Assembly: GCA_003452965.1 (NCBI GenBank)
Contig: DMMW01000081.1
Coordinates: 82,903 to 88,349, forward strand
Direction: 5' to 3'
From: Elusimicrobiota bacterium
Lineage (GTDB): Bacteria; Elusimicrobiota; UBA8919
DNA length: 5,447 bases
Positions within the stretch are counted from its first letter, which is position 1. Each line of letters begins with the position of its first letter. This document shows, in pieces, positions 5,426 through 5,447 of this stretch. A program made the position numbers and the translations under genes. A model generated the notes under the pieces. The model was not told where the DNA came from. It worked only from the letters and a program-made list of their open reading frames with translations, and made no database searches.

Positions 5426-5447
5426 CTGTATCCTGTATCCTGTATCC
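5426..5447 (+). repeat. tandem heptamer CTGTATC, three copies to window edge
   Basis: Three exact CTGTATC units occupy 5426-5446 and the next C begins another. A CTGTATC-CTGTGTA-CTG stretch at 5401-5417 is a related block. In reverse orientation these read as GATACAG, close to the CAGTATA heptamers upstream. The array may continue past the window. Confidence 0.75.

Noticed and set aside
5365..5447. CRISPR-like array
   Set aside because: The repeat unit is 7 bp with no unique spacers of constant length; it is a simple heptamer repeat.

Overview
This AT-rich window carries three same-strand (+) genes and a short repeat-rich tail. It looks bacterial: Shine-Dalgarno sites are strong, the standard code fits (TGA and TAA end the genes), and two genes encode type IV pilus/type II secretion assembly ATPases (PilB/GspE family). 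A large PEGA-repeat protein, a pair of divergent PilB-like ATPases and heptamer-type intergenic repeats would fit a diderm, possibly little-cultured lineage of the Omnitrophota/Elusimicrobiota kind. That placement is an impression from general features and should be treated as weak.

Layout. Positions 2-1579 hold the 3' part of a PEGA-repeat protein gene whose reading frame is open to the left edge, so its true start lies outside the window. The visible part is three tandem copies of a ~157-168-residue supermodule, each made of two different PEGA-like halves. A 104-bp gap (1580-1683) holds a perfect 10-bp inverted repeat, a promoter-like dyad, a small hairpin and a strong ribosome binding site. 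Gene 2 (1684-3399) is a complete PilB/GspE ATPase with all catalytic boxes, a Cys4 zinc site and an N-terminal pair of 24-residue motifs typical of the c-di-GMP-binding MshEN domain. An 88-bp gap (3400-3487) holds a second perfect 10-bp inverted repeat. Gene 3 (3488-5308) is a second complete PilB/GspE ATPase with a degenerate N-terminal domain, an acidic linker and an Asn in its Asp box. The tail (5309-5447) has no gene. It holds a GC-rich hairpin embedded in degenerate 7-bp repeats that later reappear in inverted orientation and run to the window edge.

How it fits together. The two ATPases probably power pilus or pseudopilus assembly at the inner membrane, alone or together. The first looks equipped for c-di-GMP control and the second does not. 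The PEGA protein is probably an extracytoplasmic or surface protein; a functional link to the pilus machinery is suggested only by proximity and shared strand. No PilC/PilT/pilin gene is visible. I do not see a clearly new biological system. The most interesting points are the differentiated ATPase pair, the 52-bp near-identical stretch shared by the two ATPase genes, the supermodular PEGA protein and the composite repeat at the 3' end.
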